Shown here: positions 21,998-32,419 of the stretch, piece after piece | How positions within the stretch are numbered: the first letter of the stretch is position 1 | How the letters are laid out: every line of letters starts with the position of its first letter | DNA from: Phytopythium helicoides | Lineage: Eukaryota > Oomycota > Peronosporomycetes > Pythiales > Pythiaceae | Direction: 5' to 3' | Assembly: GCA_024867545.1 (NCBI GenBank) | Contig: JANFNE010000026.1 | Span: forward strand, 310,001 to 374,000 | DNA length: 64,000 bases | Notes under the pieces: model-generated | Database searches by the model: none | Seen by the model: only the letters and a program-made list of their open reading frames with translations | What the model was told of the DNA's origin: nothing | Translations under genes and position numbers: made by a program

Positions 21998-22966
21998 TTA
22001 CAGAGCGAGTGCGAGCTGGGAAGCGACTAGGAGAGCGGCGACCGAGAAACTCACGGTGGCCCCGCTCCCTGCCGCGTTGGAATCTCCATTCGCTGCAGAA
22101 GCCGACGTTGTCGAGCGGAGGCTAGACGATCCCGCAGAGTTCGTCGTGTCTGTGCTGGCATCAGAGGCCGTCGAGTTGGAGGTTGCCGTTGTCGGGGTGT
22201 TGTCGCTACCAGCGGTAGTGCTGTCACCTGCAGTCGAAGCCGACTCAGTCGGTTGGCTCGAACTCGAAGTCGAGCTCGTCGTGATCGTGGTGCCGGTGCA
22301 CACCTCGATGGCATCTTCGATCGCAGTCTTCGCACTCACACTCCCGTACCAACAATCCGGGATCTTGTCAACGATCGTCGAGAAGAAAGAGATGCAAGCG
22401 GAGTTGGCCTCACACGGAGCCGACGTCCAGTGGGTGACGTATGGGAGGTACCAGCAGCGGTGGTCTGACACTCCCGCGGCAACTGCGGCGGCGTTGAGTG
22501 CCTCCCATGAGTCGGCGGTGCAAGGAACCGTGTCGGTGGCACTGGTGTTTGTGTTGGTGCTACTACCAGACTCCGTCGACGCTGAAGGCGACTCTGTCTG
22601 TTGGTTAGAACTCGAAGTCGAGCTCGTCGTGTTCGTGGTACCAGTGCACACCTCGATCGCATCCTCGATCGCAGTCTTCGCACTCACACTCCCGTACCAA
22701 CAGTCCGGGATCTTGTCAACGATCGTCGAGAAGAAAGAGATGCAAGCGGCGTTGGCCTCACACGGAGCCGACGTCCAGTGGGTGACGTATGGGAGGTACC
22801 AGCAGCGGTGGTCTGACACTCCCGCGGCAACTGCGGCGGCGTTGAGTGCCTCCCATGAGTCGGCGGTGCAAGGGACCGTGTCGGCGGCGCTAACAGTGAT
22901 GCTAACGCTGGCACTGCTGATAGCGGTGGTGGCAACAGTGAGCAAGAAGGCAGTCGAGGCGCGCAT
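21998..22966 (-). CDS. Elicitin-like protein, two domains, GPI-anchored (array copy 7, mosaic)
   Basis: The product is 322 residues. It shares with copy 6 the converted domain 2 (SDHRC) and the SQPTESAST stalk but retains the SSSNQQTE linker found in copies 3-5. The upstream spacer carries GTACCGGC like copy 6. Further upstream it carries the CCGGTCCTGC variant (near 23968) that it shares with copy 8. It therefore combines features of both neighbours. Confidence 0.9.
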   Translation of the reverse strand: MRASTAFLLTVATTAISSASVSITVSAADTVPCTADSWEALNAAAVAAGVSDHRCWYLPYVTHWTSAPCEANAACISFFSTIVDKIPDCWYGSVSAKTAIEDAIEVCTGTTNTTSSTSSSNQQTESPSASTESGSSTNTNTSATDTVPCTADSWEALNAAAVAAGVSDHRCWYLPYVTHWTSAPCEANSACISFFSTIVDKIPDCWYGSVSAKTAIEDAIEVCTGTTITTSSTSSSSQPTESASTAGDSTTAGSDNTPTTATSNSTASDASTDTTNSAGSSSLRSTTSASAANGDSNAAGSGATVSFSVAALLVASQLALAL

Positions 22967-24354
22967 CTTGAGACGAAGTAGGTGGGTGGTTTGCTGGTGG
23001 TTGTTCTTGTTTGCGGAGGAGGAGGCAAATGGGAAACTGAGGAGACCGACGGCGCGTGCGAAGTTGCTCGGTGTGTGTGAGCAACGAACACAGTTGTCGA
23101 GACTGTTGAGTGCGACGCAAACACCCGCCGAGGATTATATCGGCGTCACCGTCAGCGAGTGACACTCTCGAAGGCGTGGAGCTGAGTCGTGCGATGAGAT
23201 GAGGTCCCGTCGCTGCATTTCTCGAGACGCATCACCGTGAGCGAGCGAGCGAGTGAGTCGACTCGAGTCGAGGCGAGGTGAGGTGAGTTTGTGGACGAAG
23301 GAGGTCGCTGCTGGATTATCCGGGGGGATAGTTGATGTAGGATCGGCGACACAAGATTGTTGGCTCCCATGATGATGCTTGTTGAAGTGAAGGGTGCGGG
23401 TCCATGAAATTGGTACCGTGCGAAAGTACTTGGCTACCATATAGATGTGCCTCTCTTTTGGTACCGGCACCACCGATCATGATTACCGCCCCAAACCAAC
23501 TTTTCTCGCCATCAACACTTGTTGTCCCAGGATCACAGACCACGAAGCCCACGAGACCACAAGACCAAGAGCGCGAGACGAGACCTTGTGGCTAGCTGCG
23601 CCGCGTAGGACACGAACAGAGGGACCGACCGATCGATCGATCGATCAATTTTCCAACGGAAAATTTTCTTTGCAATCACGCAAAAAGGTGGTGGAATCTG
23701 TCGTGTCCCCTTGGGGGAGAATCTAGTCGTGTATGGAGGAGCGAGCTGCTCTGAAACCCCCAGCTGCAATGGTTGTGAAAGAAGATAGTCTTATTGGTTT
23801 GTTGGCTTGCAGTGACTGTGTCGATTGGCGATGCCTACCGTGAGGAGCCATGCGATTTTGTTCCAGGATCGTACTCTTCTGCGATGGCGGCGGTAACCTT
23901 TTCACTCGATGCCGTCATGCTCGTTCTATGAGTGTTTAGAGGCATTCGCATGATGGCAGACCACCTGTCCGGTCCTGCTTTGAGGCTCGATCCCATCAAG
24001 AATGGAATGCGCTCTCTCAATCGCCAAGAAGGGAAGGTGGTAGCACAAGTCTACTTCGGCACATTGTTATTCTTGCGTTGTGCTAGATTGAGCGACGGTA
24101 CTCGTGGTCACCATCTCACAGTGTCCCCGTTCGGATTCTGAACAATATCGGTGGTCGTTAGAGTCGTTCAGTTTTGCAGATGCTGATTATCGAGCGATTG
24201 AGTTGTGAGTTCACGAGGAAAAGATAAGAGAATGATGTCAAGCGGAATGATATATTTGTCGTATGTGCATCGATAGGTGAAGCGAGCATGCAACAAACGG
24301 GCAATAGTCATTGCTACGCGTGTCGCTGTCGTTTTTTGCTCATGCTCGGACTGC

Positions 24355-25323
24355 TTACAGAGCGAGTGCGAGCTGGGAAGCGACTAGGAGAGCGGCGACC
24401 GAGAAACTCACGGTGGCCCCGCTCCCTGCCGCGTTGGAATCTCCATTCGCTGCAGAAGCCGACGTTGTCGAGCGGAGGCTAGACGATCCCGCAGAGTTCG
24501 TCGTGTCTGTGCTGGCATCAGAGGCCGTCGAGTTGGAGGTTGCCGTTGTCGGGGTGTTGTCGCTACCAGCGGTAGTGCTGTCACCTGCAGTCGAAGCCGG
24601 CTCAGTCTGTTGGCTCGAACTCGAAGTCGAGCTCGTCGTGATCGTGGTGCCGGTGCACACCTCGATGGCATCTTCGATCGCAGTCTTCGCACTCACACTC
24701 CCGTACCAACAATCCGGGATCTTGTCAACGATCGTCGAGAAGAAAGAGATGCAAGCGGAGTTGGCCTCACACGGAGCCGACGTCCAGTGGGTGACGTATG
24801 GGAGGTACCAGCAGCGGCGTTCTGACACTCCCGCGGCGACTGCGGCGGCGTTGAGTGCCTCCCATGAGTCGGCGGTGCAAGGAACCGTGTCGGTGGCACT
24901 GGTGTTTGTGTTGGTGCTACTACCAGACTCCGTCGACGCTGAAGGCGACTCTGTCTGTTGGTTAGAACTCGAAGTCGAGCTCGTCGTGTTCGTGGTACCA
25001 GTGCACACCTCGATCGCATCCTCGATCGCAGTCTTCGCACTCACACTCCCGTACCAACAGTCCGGGATCTTGTCAACGATCGTCGAGAAGAAAGAGATGC
25101 AAGCGGCGTTGGCCTCACACGGAGCCGACGTCCAGTGGGTGACGTATGGGAGGTACCAGCAGCGGTGGTCTGACACTCCCGCGGCAACTGCGGCGGCGTT
25201 GAGTGCCTCCCATGAGTCGGCGGTGCAAGGGACCGTGTCGGCGGCGCTAACAGTGATGCTAACGCTGGCACTGCTGATAGCGGTGGTGGCAACAGTGAGC
25301 AAGAAGGAAGTCGAGGCGCGCAT
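24355..25323 (-). CDS. Elicitin-like protein, two domains, GPI-anchored (array copy 8, right end)
   Basis: The product is 322 residues. It matches copies 3-5 apart from an Ala-to-Ser change at residue 6 in the signal peptide (MRASTSF). Its upstream spacer is truncated: homology to the other units stops at about 26,485, some 1,160 bp upstream of the ATG, leaving the core promoter and hairpin element in place. Confidence 0.9.
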   Translation of the reverse strand: MRASTSFLLTVATTAISSASVSITVSAADTVPCTADSWEALNAAAVAAGVSDHRCWYLPYVTHWTSAPCEANAACISFFSTIVDKIPDCWYGSVSAKTAIEDAIEVCTGTTNTTSSTSSSNQQTESPSASTESGSSTNTNTSATDTVPCTADSWEALNAAAVAAGVSERRCWYLPYVTHWTSAPCEANSACISFFSTIVDKIPDCWYGSVSAKTAIEDAIEVCTGTTITTSSTSSSSQQTEPASTAGDSTTAGSDNTPTTATSNSTASDASTDTTNSAGSSSLRSTTSASAANGDSNAAGSGATVSFSVAALLVASQLALAL

Positions 25324-26485
25324 CTTGAGACGAAGTAGGTGGGTGGTTTGCTGGTGGTTGTTCTTGTTTGCGGAGGAGGAGGCAAATGGGAAACTGAGGA
25401 GACCGACGGCGCGTGCGAAGTTGCTCGGTGTGTGTGAGCAACGAACACAGTTGTCGAGACTGTTGAGTGCGACGCAAACACCCGCCGAGGATTATATCGG
25501 CGTCACCGTCAGCGAGTGACACTCTCGAAGGCGTGGAGCTGAGTCGTGCGATGAGATGAGGTCCCGTCGCTGCATTTCTCGAGACGCATCACCGTGAGCG
25601 AGCGAGCGAGTGAGTCGACTCGAGTCGAGGCGAGGTGAGGTGAGTTTGTGGACGAAGGAGGTCGCTGCTGGATTATCCGGGGGGATAGTTGATGTAGGAT
25701 CGGCGACACAAGATTGTTGGCTCCCATGATGATGCTTGTTGAAGTGAAGGGTGCGGGTCCATGAAATTGGTACCGTGCGAAAGTACTTGGCTACCATATA
25801 GATGTGCCTCTCTTTTGGTACCAGCACCACCGATCATGATTACCGCCCCAAACCAACTTTTCTCGCCATCAACACTTGTTGTCCCAGGATCACAGACCAC
25901 GAAGCCCACGAGACCACAAGACCAAGAGCGCGAGACGAGACCTTGTGGCTAGCTGCGCCGCGTAGGACACGAACAGAGGGACCGACCGATCGATCGATCG
26001 ATCAATTTTCCAACGGAAAATTTTCTTTGCAATCACGCAAAAAGGTGGTGGAATCTGTCGTGTCCCCTTGGGGGAGAATCTAGTCGTGTATGGAGGCGCG
26101 AGCTGCTCTGAAACCCCCAGCTGCAATGGTTGTGAAAGAAGATAGTCTTATTGGTTTGTTGGCTTGCAGTGACTGTGTCGATTGGCGATGCCTACCGTGA
26201 GGAGCCATGCGATTTTGTTCCAGGATCGTACTCTTCTGCGATGGCGGCGGTAACCTTTTCACTCGATGCCGTCATGCTCATTCTATGAGTGTTTAGAGGC
26301 ATTCGCATGATGGCAGACCACCTGTCCGGTCCTGCTTTGAGGCTCGATCCCATCAAGAATGGAATGCGCTCTCTCAATCGCCAAGAAGGGAAGGTGGTAG
26401 CACAAGTCTACTTCGGCACATTGTTATTCTTGCGTTGTGCTAGATTGAGCGACGGTACTCGTGGTCGCCATCTCACAGTGTCCCT

Positions 26486-27564
26486 TCAAGACCTGGACTA
26501 GTGTGCCAAGTCAAGAATAGGTTTTATCTGCTCCGTATTCCATGTCACGGTGTCGGAATCCGAGAGGAGCCCTAGATCAACGCCTTCTCGGGAGCTTTTG
26601 CTGGACAAGCAGGCATACGTCGATTGCTTATCTGCTTCACGGTTGCTCATCTCTTGTTACCCACGAACTGGTTCGTCTCGGGAGTCGAGTAGCCTGAGCG
26701 GCATGCACCGTCTGGAGCTCTCGTCGTATACTTGGAGTAGATAGTTGAGTGTCGTCCAAAAACTAGATTCGTTTACCTGTGGGCCACTGAAGCACCTGAC
26801 GAAGCGTTTTTAGCAAGGTTGCGTGCAGTCAAATATGATCGCAGAGTTTCGAGACACCAAGGTGCCGTATCTATTAGGTTTCGTTCGGACGCGATGAACG
26901 CAGAAGCACTCTCCAAAGCATCATAATCTAGTGTTTTCACCCGCTCGAAACTGTCTCGTGGAGTTGTGTGCTGCGCTTTGAGTAGCAAAGATAACTTTTA
27001 TAAGCAGCACATACCGGTAGTCGTAGGGAAAGCCGTGAGCGCGCGAACGTGGAAAGAGTCGGTGCACGAGCATCGCGATGCAAAATGATACTCCGCACGA
27101 CCAGCCTGCAGGAACCCATGTGCGGCGGACCACCAGCTTCTACGTGAGAATTAGACATACCAAGGCGATGATTTATCCTCGCGATGTGCAGCATCATTCT
27201 ATACTCTCCTCTCGCTCTAACGACACTTTAGGCAGTATTTGCTACATGTTGTAAGGACGCCTGTCTCAACCCCTGATATCTGCGCTGAGCCAGGCACACA
27301 GTGCAAGGAGTGCAGTGACGATCTGAATCGGATACTGTATGGATCTCGGTACACTTTTGCTCGCCGCAACAACAGCTTGCGCGGTATGCACGCCGCCAGC
27401 GCATTGCAAGTGGCGACACGTTTGTTGGGCGTGCGTTGGACCACCAGTCAGTCTCGCTTTTTCCTCGCGTTCTTCGTGGACGTCGAGGTCAGTCTCACTA
27501 ACACTTAGGGAAACACGCAGGGAACGCCAAGCAGCTCTTCTAGCAGGGCCTAGTAACAGTCACC
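26486..27564. other. Intergenic between elicitin array and phosphatase cluster
   Basis: About 1.1 kb of unique sequence. Frames at 26550-26744 and elsewhere are short and have no recognisable domain. I see no RNA gene or mobile-element end. It contains the upstream region of the first phosphatase gene. Confidence 0.5.
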
Positions 27565-29104
27565 ATGGTCGCGCGCAAGAAGCTCATGGTAGTCGGCATT
27601 GTCGTCGTCCTGGCCGTCGTTGGTGTCGTCGTCGGAATTATCGTCAGCCGACAGTCCTCCGACTCAGCAAGTACGAGCTCGGGAGAGTCCAGCAGTGGAT
27701 CAGGGTCGGGAACCTCATCAGGCGACTCGACGTCGTCCAGTGGCAATGCCAAGGTCAAGCCTAGTACATCTACAGGATCGAGTAGCGGCAACACGACTAT
27801 TACGTCGGACCCGACGACGGTGACGTACTCTCTGGCTGCGTTTGCGATTGGAGATTGGGGAACGACGACGACACCGGACTCGTGTTGTACCCGTTCGTCG
27901 ACCTACACCGACTACGACATCGTTGCGGAGGATGTGGTGGCGAGCATCATGAACACTCAGGCTGGTAAAGCCGACGTCGCGCCGAAGGCAGTGATCGGCC
28001 ATGGGTGAGTCAACTTTGGTGTTCGAGTGTCACCATGATCTGCTGACCAGTTTTTGTTGTTCGTGCGTGGTTTGCAGTGACAACTTTTACTGGGATGGTA
28101 TTATGGGATCGTCCGACAAGGACACGCGTTTCACGACCACGTTCGAGGACAAATTTGATGGCAGCAACATTAAGTCGCTTCCGTGGGTCAACGTGCTCGG
28201 CAATCACGACTACGGTGGCGCCGACTACATCTGCACGGACGGGTCAAGTCCCAAGAAGTGCACCTCCACGAGTGAGATGATGGAGTTTCTGGAAAACAAG
28301 TTTTCGTGGCAATCATCGTACACAAGTCCAAACGACGACCGCTGGGTGCTCGAGGACCATTTCTACGTGTACACGATCGAGGACTCGGACTCGGGTGTCA
28401 GCATCGACATTTTCAATGTTGACTCAGGTGATGCTGATACCCACGGTGCCCAGGAAGTGTGCTGCCAGTGCTACGGCTACTCGGACGACGACGACGACGC
28501 CTGCGAGAACATTGCTCGAGGCGACGACTACTGCTGCGGCGGCGACACCGACATGTACGACGAGTGCTTTGCGGCCTTCACCAACTGGAGCGATACGTCG
28601 CGAACGCAGCTTGCTGCCAAGGTTGCTGCGTCCACGGCGACTTGGAAAGTGGTCAACAGCCATTACTCGGCATACGCGCATTATGCCGAGTCGGGAATGA
28701 AGACGTGGTTCGACATCCTGAACGGCTCAGGTATCCATCTTTGGATGAACGGCCACACCCACGGTGAGAACCACGACTACTCGTCGTCACTCGGTGTTCA
28801 CTTTGTGGACAACGGCGCTGGCGGTGGTATTCAGTCCGAGTCACCGAGTGGCATCCCAACGTACGCCGAGGACTACGTCTCGAACATCTGGACGTACGGA
28901 GGTGGCGAGTATGGCTTCTTCTCGCTGACTGCGTCCAAGGATTGGTTGAAGCTGCAGTACCATACGGCGGATAGTTCGTGGACGTACGGGTCGCTCATGA
29001 GCGACACGACTGCCGGTGGCGTTACCACCAAGCACTGCTGGTACATTCCGAACGACGGCAGCAAGGGCCAGGAGTGCTCGGACTCCTCATCGGGATCGTC
29101 GTAG
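27565..29104 (+). CDS. Membrane-anchored purple acid phosphatase-like metallophosphoesterase, copy 1
   Basis: Join 27565-28004 and 28078-29104, 488 residues. A short basic head (VARKK) and a Val-rich membrane helix (about 7-28) make a type II anchor. A Ser/Gly/Thr stalk follows to about residue 80, then the catalytic domain. All five metal-binding motifs of purple acid phosphatases are present: GDWG (Asp97), GDNFYW (Asp148, Tyr151), GNHDYGG, VNSH and GHTHGENH. The layout is closest to tartrate-resistant (ACP5-type) enzymes, which hydrolyse phosphate esters at a two-metal centre. A Cys-rich acidic loop (CCQC ... DDDDD ... YCCGG) is inserted before the VNSH strand. The 73-nt intron (GTGAGT...TTTGCAG) lies within the codon for Gly just before DNFYW. 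No other copy has an intron there. Confidence 0.88.
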
Positions 29105-29219
29105 GCTCGGGGCTAGCTGCGGAAGCCTCAATCCGACAATGGGCCGCGCAAAAGAGCGCGCTCGGTGAGAGCATGAGATTGGGGAGCAAGAGTGGCAACA
29201 GGATGAGTGCGACACTAAT

Positions 29220-29450
29220 GATATGGTTGGAAAACGCCTAAATGTCAAATTTAAGCTTCATGTACCGTTTCATTTCTTATAAATGATATAACAATTTATA
29301 CATATTAATCAAAACTACATTATTTTGATCTTGTTTAATTTATGAATGACTAACACTTACACCTATTAATACAGCTACCAAAATTTAATAGCAAAGGCTT
29401 CACAAATTAAGCATCTCCAAATACTCTCTGAACCACTTTATATCGCATTC
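29220..29450. other. AT-rich island
   Basis: About 230 bp strongly enriched in A and T (for example TTATAAATGATATAACAA) between two GC-rich phosphatase genes. No open frame, terminal repeat or target-site duplication could be made out. It may be an old insertion or a scaffold-attachment-like spacer. Confidence 0.6.
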
Positions 29451-29781
29451 ACTATGTCAACCTGCTCTCCCATTTCGAAACTATCGAAATTCGTCTGACC
29501 AGCTGAGCCGGTGCCGAAACGATCACTGGTGCAAAGTCCATCCGCTGGATATTCTCGCGCTTTGTATGGCTCCAAGTGCGACCACATGCCGAGGTCCTAG
29601 GAGCTGGAGGTGCGATGGAGGTGCGAGCTCCAGCTGTGATCGGGGTTCCCGCTTGCATGTCAGTCTCCCTTTTCCGCCCGAAGCCGTCGACTGAGCTTTG
29701 CAGTCGGGTAGGAGCGGCCAGACACCGATCAGTCTCTGCAGCACTGCATACAGCGACAGGAACCAAGAGTTCTCGGTCACC

Positions 29782-31242
29782 ATGGTCGCGCGCAAGAAGC
29801 TCATGGTAGTCGGCATCGTCGTCGTCCTGGCCGTCGTTGGTGTCGTCGTCGGCGTTATCGTCAGCAGACAGTCCTCCGACTCAGCAAGTACGAGCTCAGG
29901 AGAGTCCAGCAGTGGATCTGGGTCGGGAACCTCGTCAGGCGACTCGACGTCGTCCGGTGGCAATGCCAAGGTCAAGTCGAGCACGTCGACGGGATCGAGC
30001 AGCGGCAGCACGACTATTACGTCGGACCCGACGACGGTGACGTACTCTCTGGCTGCGTTTGCGATTGGAGATTGGGGGACGACGACGACACCTAGCTCGT
30101 GCTGTGACCGCTCGTCGACGTACAACGACTACGACATTGTTGCGGAGGATGTGGTGGCGAGCATCATGAACACTCAGGCTGGAGACGCGGACGTCGCGCC
30201 GAAGGCAGTCATCAGCCACGGTGACAACTTTTACTGGGATGGTATTATGGGCTCCTCGGACATGGACACGCGCTTCGCCACGACATTCGAGGAGAAGTAC
30301 GACGGCAGCAACATCAAGTCGATTCCGTGGGTGAACGTGCTTGGAAACCACGACTACGGTGGCGCCGACTACATCTGCACGGATGGCTCGAGCCCCACCG
30401 AGTGCTCCTCCACCAGCGAGCTCCTTGAGTTCCTTGACAAGAAGTTCTCGTGGCAGGCGGACTACACAAGTCCAAACGACGACCGCTGGGTGCTCGAGGA
30501 CCATTTCTACGTGTACACGATCGAGGACTCGGACTCGGGTGTCAGCATCGACATTTTCAACGTTGACTCGGGTGACGCCGACACGCACGGTGCGCTTCAG
30601 GTGTGCTGCCAGTGCTACGGCTACTCGGATGGTGACGACGACTCGTGCAACAACGTGGCTCGTGGCGATGACTACTGCGCCGGTGGTGACACCGACATGT
30701 ACGACGAGTGCTTTGCGGTGTTCACCAACTGGAGTGACACTTCCCGTTCCCAGCTTGCGTCCAAGGTAGCTGCGTCCACGGCGACTTGGAAAGTGGTCAA
30801 CAGCCACTACTCCCCGTACGCTCATTACGCCGAGTCGGGAATGAAGACGTGGTTCGACATCCTGAACGGCTCGGGTATTCATCTGTGGCTCAACGGCCAC
30901 ACCCACGGAGAGAACCACGACTACTCGTCGTCGCTCGGTGTTCACTTTGTGGACAACGGCGCTGGTGGCGGCATCCAGATGGAGTCTGCTAGTGGCATCC
31001 CAACGTACGCCGAGGACTATGTGTCGAACATCTGGACCTACGGCGGTGCCGAATACGGCTTCTTCTCCCTCACAGCATCTACTGACTGGCTGAAGCTGCA
31101 GTACCACACGGCTGACAGCTCATGGACGTACGGCTCGAGCATGAGCGAGACGACCACGGGCGGCGTCGAGACCAAGCACTGCTGGTACATTCCTAACGAC
31201 GGTAATGAGGGCCAGGAGTGCTCCTCGTCAGGATCATCCTAA
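29782..31242 (+). CDS. Membrane-anchored purple acid phosphatase-like metallophosphoesterase, copy 2 (intronless)
   Basis: A 486-residue uninterrupted frame whose N-terminal 60 residues are almost identical to copy 1 (same VARKK head, membrane helix and stalk). The same five metal motifs occur. The Cys-rich loop has YCAGG where copy 1 has YCCGG, losing one cysteine. It lacks both the copy-1 intron and the intron shared by copies 3-6. Copies 1 and 2 form the closest pair in the cluster and presumably arose from one duplication. The start is the ATG in CACCATGG at 29782; the frame extends further upstream without another ATG. Confidence 0.88.
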   Translation: MVARKKLMVVGIVVVLAVVGVVVGVIVSRQSSDSASTSSGESSSGSGSGTSSGDSTSSGGNAKVKSSTSTGSSSGSTTITSDPTTVTYSLAAFAIGDWGTTTTPSSCCDRSSTYNDYDIVAEDVVASIMNTQAGDADVAPKAVISHGDNFYWDGIMGSSDMDTRFATTFEEKYDGSNIKSIPWVNVLGNHDYGGADYICTDGSSPTECSSTSELLEFLDKKFSWQADYTSPNDDRWVLEDHFYVYTIEDSDSGVSIDIFNVDSGDADTHGALQVCCQCYGYSDGDDDSCNNVARGDDYCAGGDTDMYDECFAVFTNWSDTSRSQLASKVAASTATWKVVNSHYSPYAHYAESGMKTWFDILNGSGIHLWLNGHTHGENHDYSSSLGVHFVDNGAGGGIQMESASGIPTYAEDYVSNIWTYGGAEYGFFSLTASTDWLKLQYHTADSSWTYGSSMSETTTGGVETKHCWYIPNDGNEGQECSSSGSS

Positions 31243-32227
31243 GCAGCGACCAGAAGGACAAGCATCAAAGGCCGACAGCGAGTGAGACAGAGAGAATGAG
31301 CCGATCGTGTGCTTGGAGCTGCAGCACATGACTTTGCATCAACAACGAGAGTTTTCATACAATATTCAAGTGAACATGTATAAACAGTGTATACGAGGAC
31401 TCTTACCACTTCAACATGACGAGGTTGCCAGACTCTAGGTGCACGATGCTATGAGCATCCAAAAGAAGGCAGTCGTAAGGTTGACAGTCCAAAGCGTGCA
31501 AGCGTCCGATGAGAGGACCCTCCAGGCAGAGCTCTGAGGTGAACGGAACTTAGGTTCTCAGGTTTGACGTGGATAGCCCACGGTCGGTCAATTGTGCAGG
31601 GTGGATTCTCGACAACACGCGCATATCCAAGAAGGCAGCCAGTATATCCGGTCTGTAATGTTCGAATCGACGCTTTTCAACCACCGAGCTGCTCGAGACG
31701 AACTTTGTGGCCGTCTTCGACTAATTGTACGGGACGAACCGCACGTGAGCACCAGAAAGTTGGCAGAGACCGAGCAAGTGAAATAGAGAGAGGCTCCATG
31801 GGACGACAGAGCTGCTCGAGTGGGTCAATCGGTCGTTCGCTTGACGCTGACAGCGCGGGATTTTCTGCATTGAAAGAAACAACGCAGCAACTCGGAGGGT
31901 ATACACATCGGAAAGTTTTGATAGCATACAGACTTAAAGATAAAGTGTATATGTGGGTGCGAATGGCGTCAGTCTCAGTATGTCGCGCTGTTCGTCTACA
32001 GTATACAACCTCCAAGTGGTCCAAACCTCCACAAACGAATTACGACAGCTCCCAAATCCCCTCCACTCGCTGTCAGAACTGTACAAACCAATACATATCT
32101 TGCTCCGAGTATGCGTAAAAATGCACAACATATCCTAGTCGCCACCTTAATTCAGAGATGCGCGGCGCCAGCTGTCGTCCATCGCGACTTAATTTCCTCC
32201 AATGGCCGCTCTCAAATCCCATTTTTC
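31243..32227. other. Intergenic spacer in the phosphatase cluster
   Basis: About 1 kb without a credible gene. Short frames on both strands near 31560-32130 have no domains and start at non-ATG or weak sites. The right end carries the copy-3 promoter. Confidence 0.5.
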
Positions 32228-32347
32228 ACCAATCAAATCGCGAGAAGAGTCAGCGAGAGAGCCAGCTCCGCTCCCAAAGCCCACCGCAACGCCGCCACCT
32301 CGTGTCCCCCATTGCGGTCCCTTCCGCCGGTCATTTCCCCATTCTCC
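32228..32347 (+). promoter_or_regulatory. CCAAT box and Inr-like element of phosphatase copy 3
   Basis: CACCAATCAAATC at about 32227-32239 is a CCAAT box, and TCATTTCCCCATTCTCC at 32331-32347 resembles the oomycete initiator. The latter is about 75 nt upstream of the ATG at 32420. Matching pairs occur upstream of copies 4 (CGCCAATCAA near 34141; TCATTCCCCAATCTCC at 34239-34254) and 5 (TCATTTCCCAATTCTCC at 36107-36123). Confidence 0.55.
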
Positions 32348-32419
32348 CCGTGTCAAGCACATCGGCGGCCAGTTGGGCGCAGCAACCGGTGGGAAAACAC
32401 ACACACACAGGGCAGCAGC

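Larger units (their letters stand above)
8220..26485 (-). repeat. Tandem array of eight elicitin-like gene units
   Basis: Gene stops fall at 8264, 10192, 12569, 14927, 17284, 19641, 21998 and 24355. The intervals are 1,928, 2,377, 2,358, 2,357, 2,357, 2,357 and 2,357 bp. Each unit is one gene plus about 1.4 kb of upstream spacer. The last five to six units differ by only scattered substitutions, and the single extra base in the 12.6-kb unit lies in a G-run near 13,893. The two leftmost units are more diverged. The array ends abruptly at about 26,485, where the spacer stops matching after CACAGTGTCCC. The pattern is that of recent head-to-tail amplification by unequal exchange. Confidence 0.95.

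Noticed and set aside
31560..32140. Short plus-strand frame of 184 codons upstream of phosphatase copy 3
   Set aside because: No domain, poor codon composition and a non-ATG start; it ends well before the conserved promoter elements.
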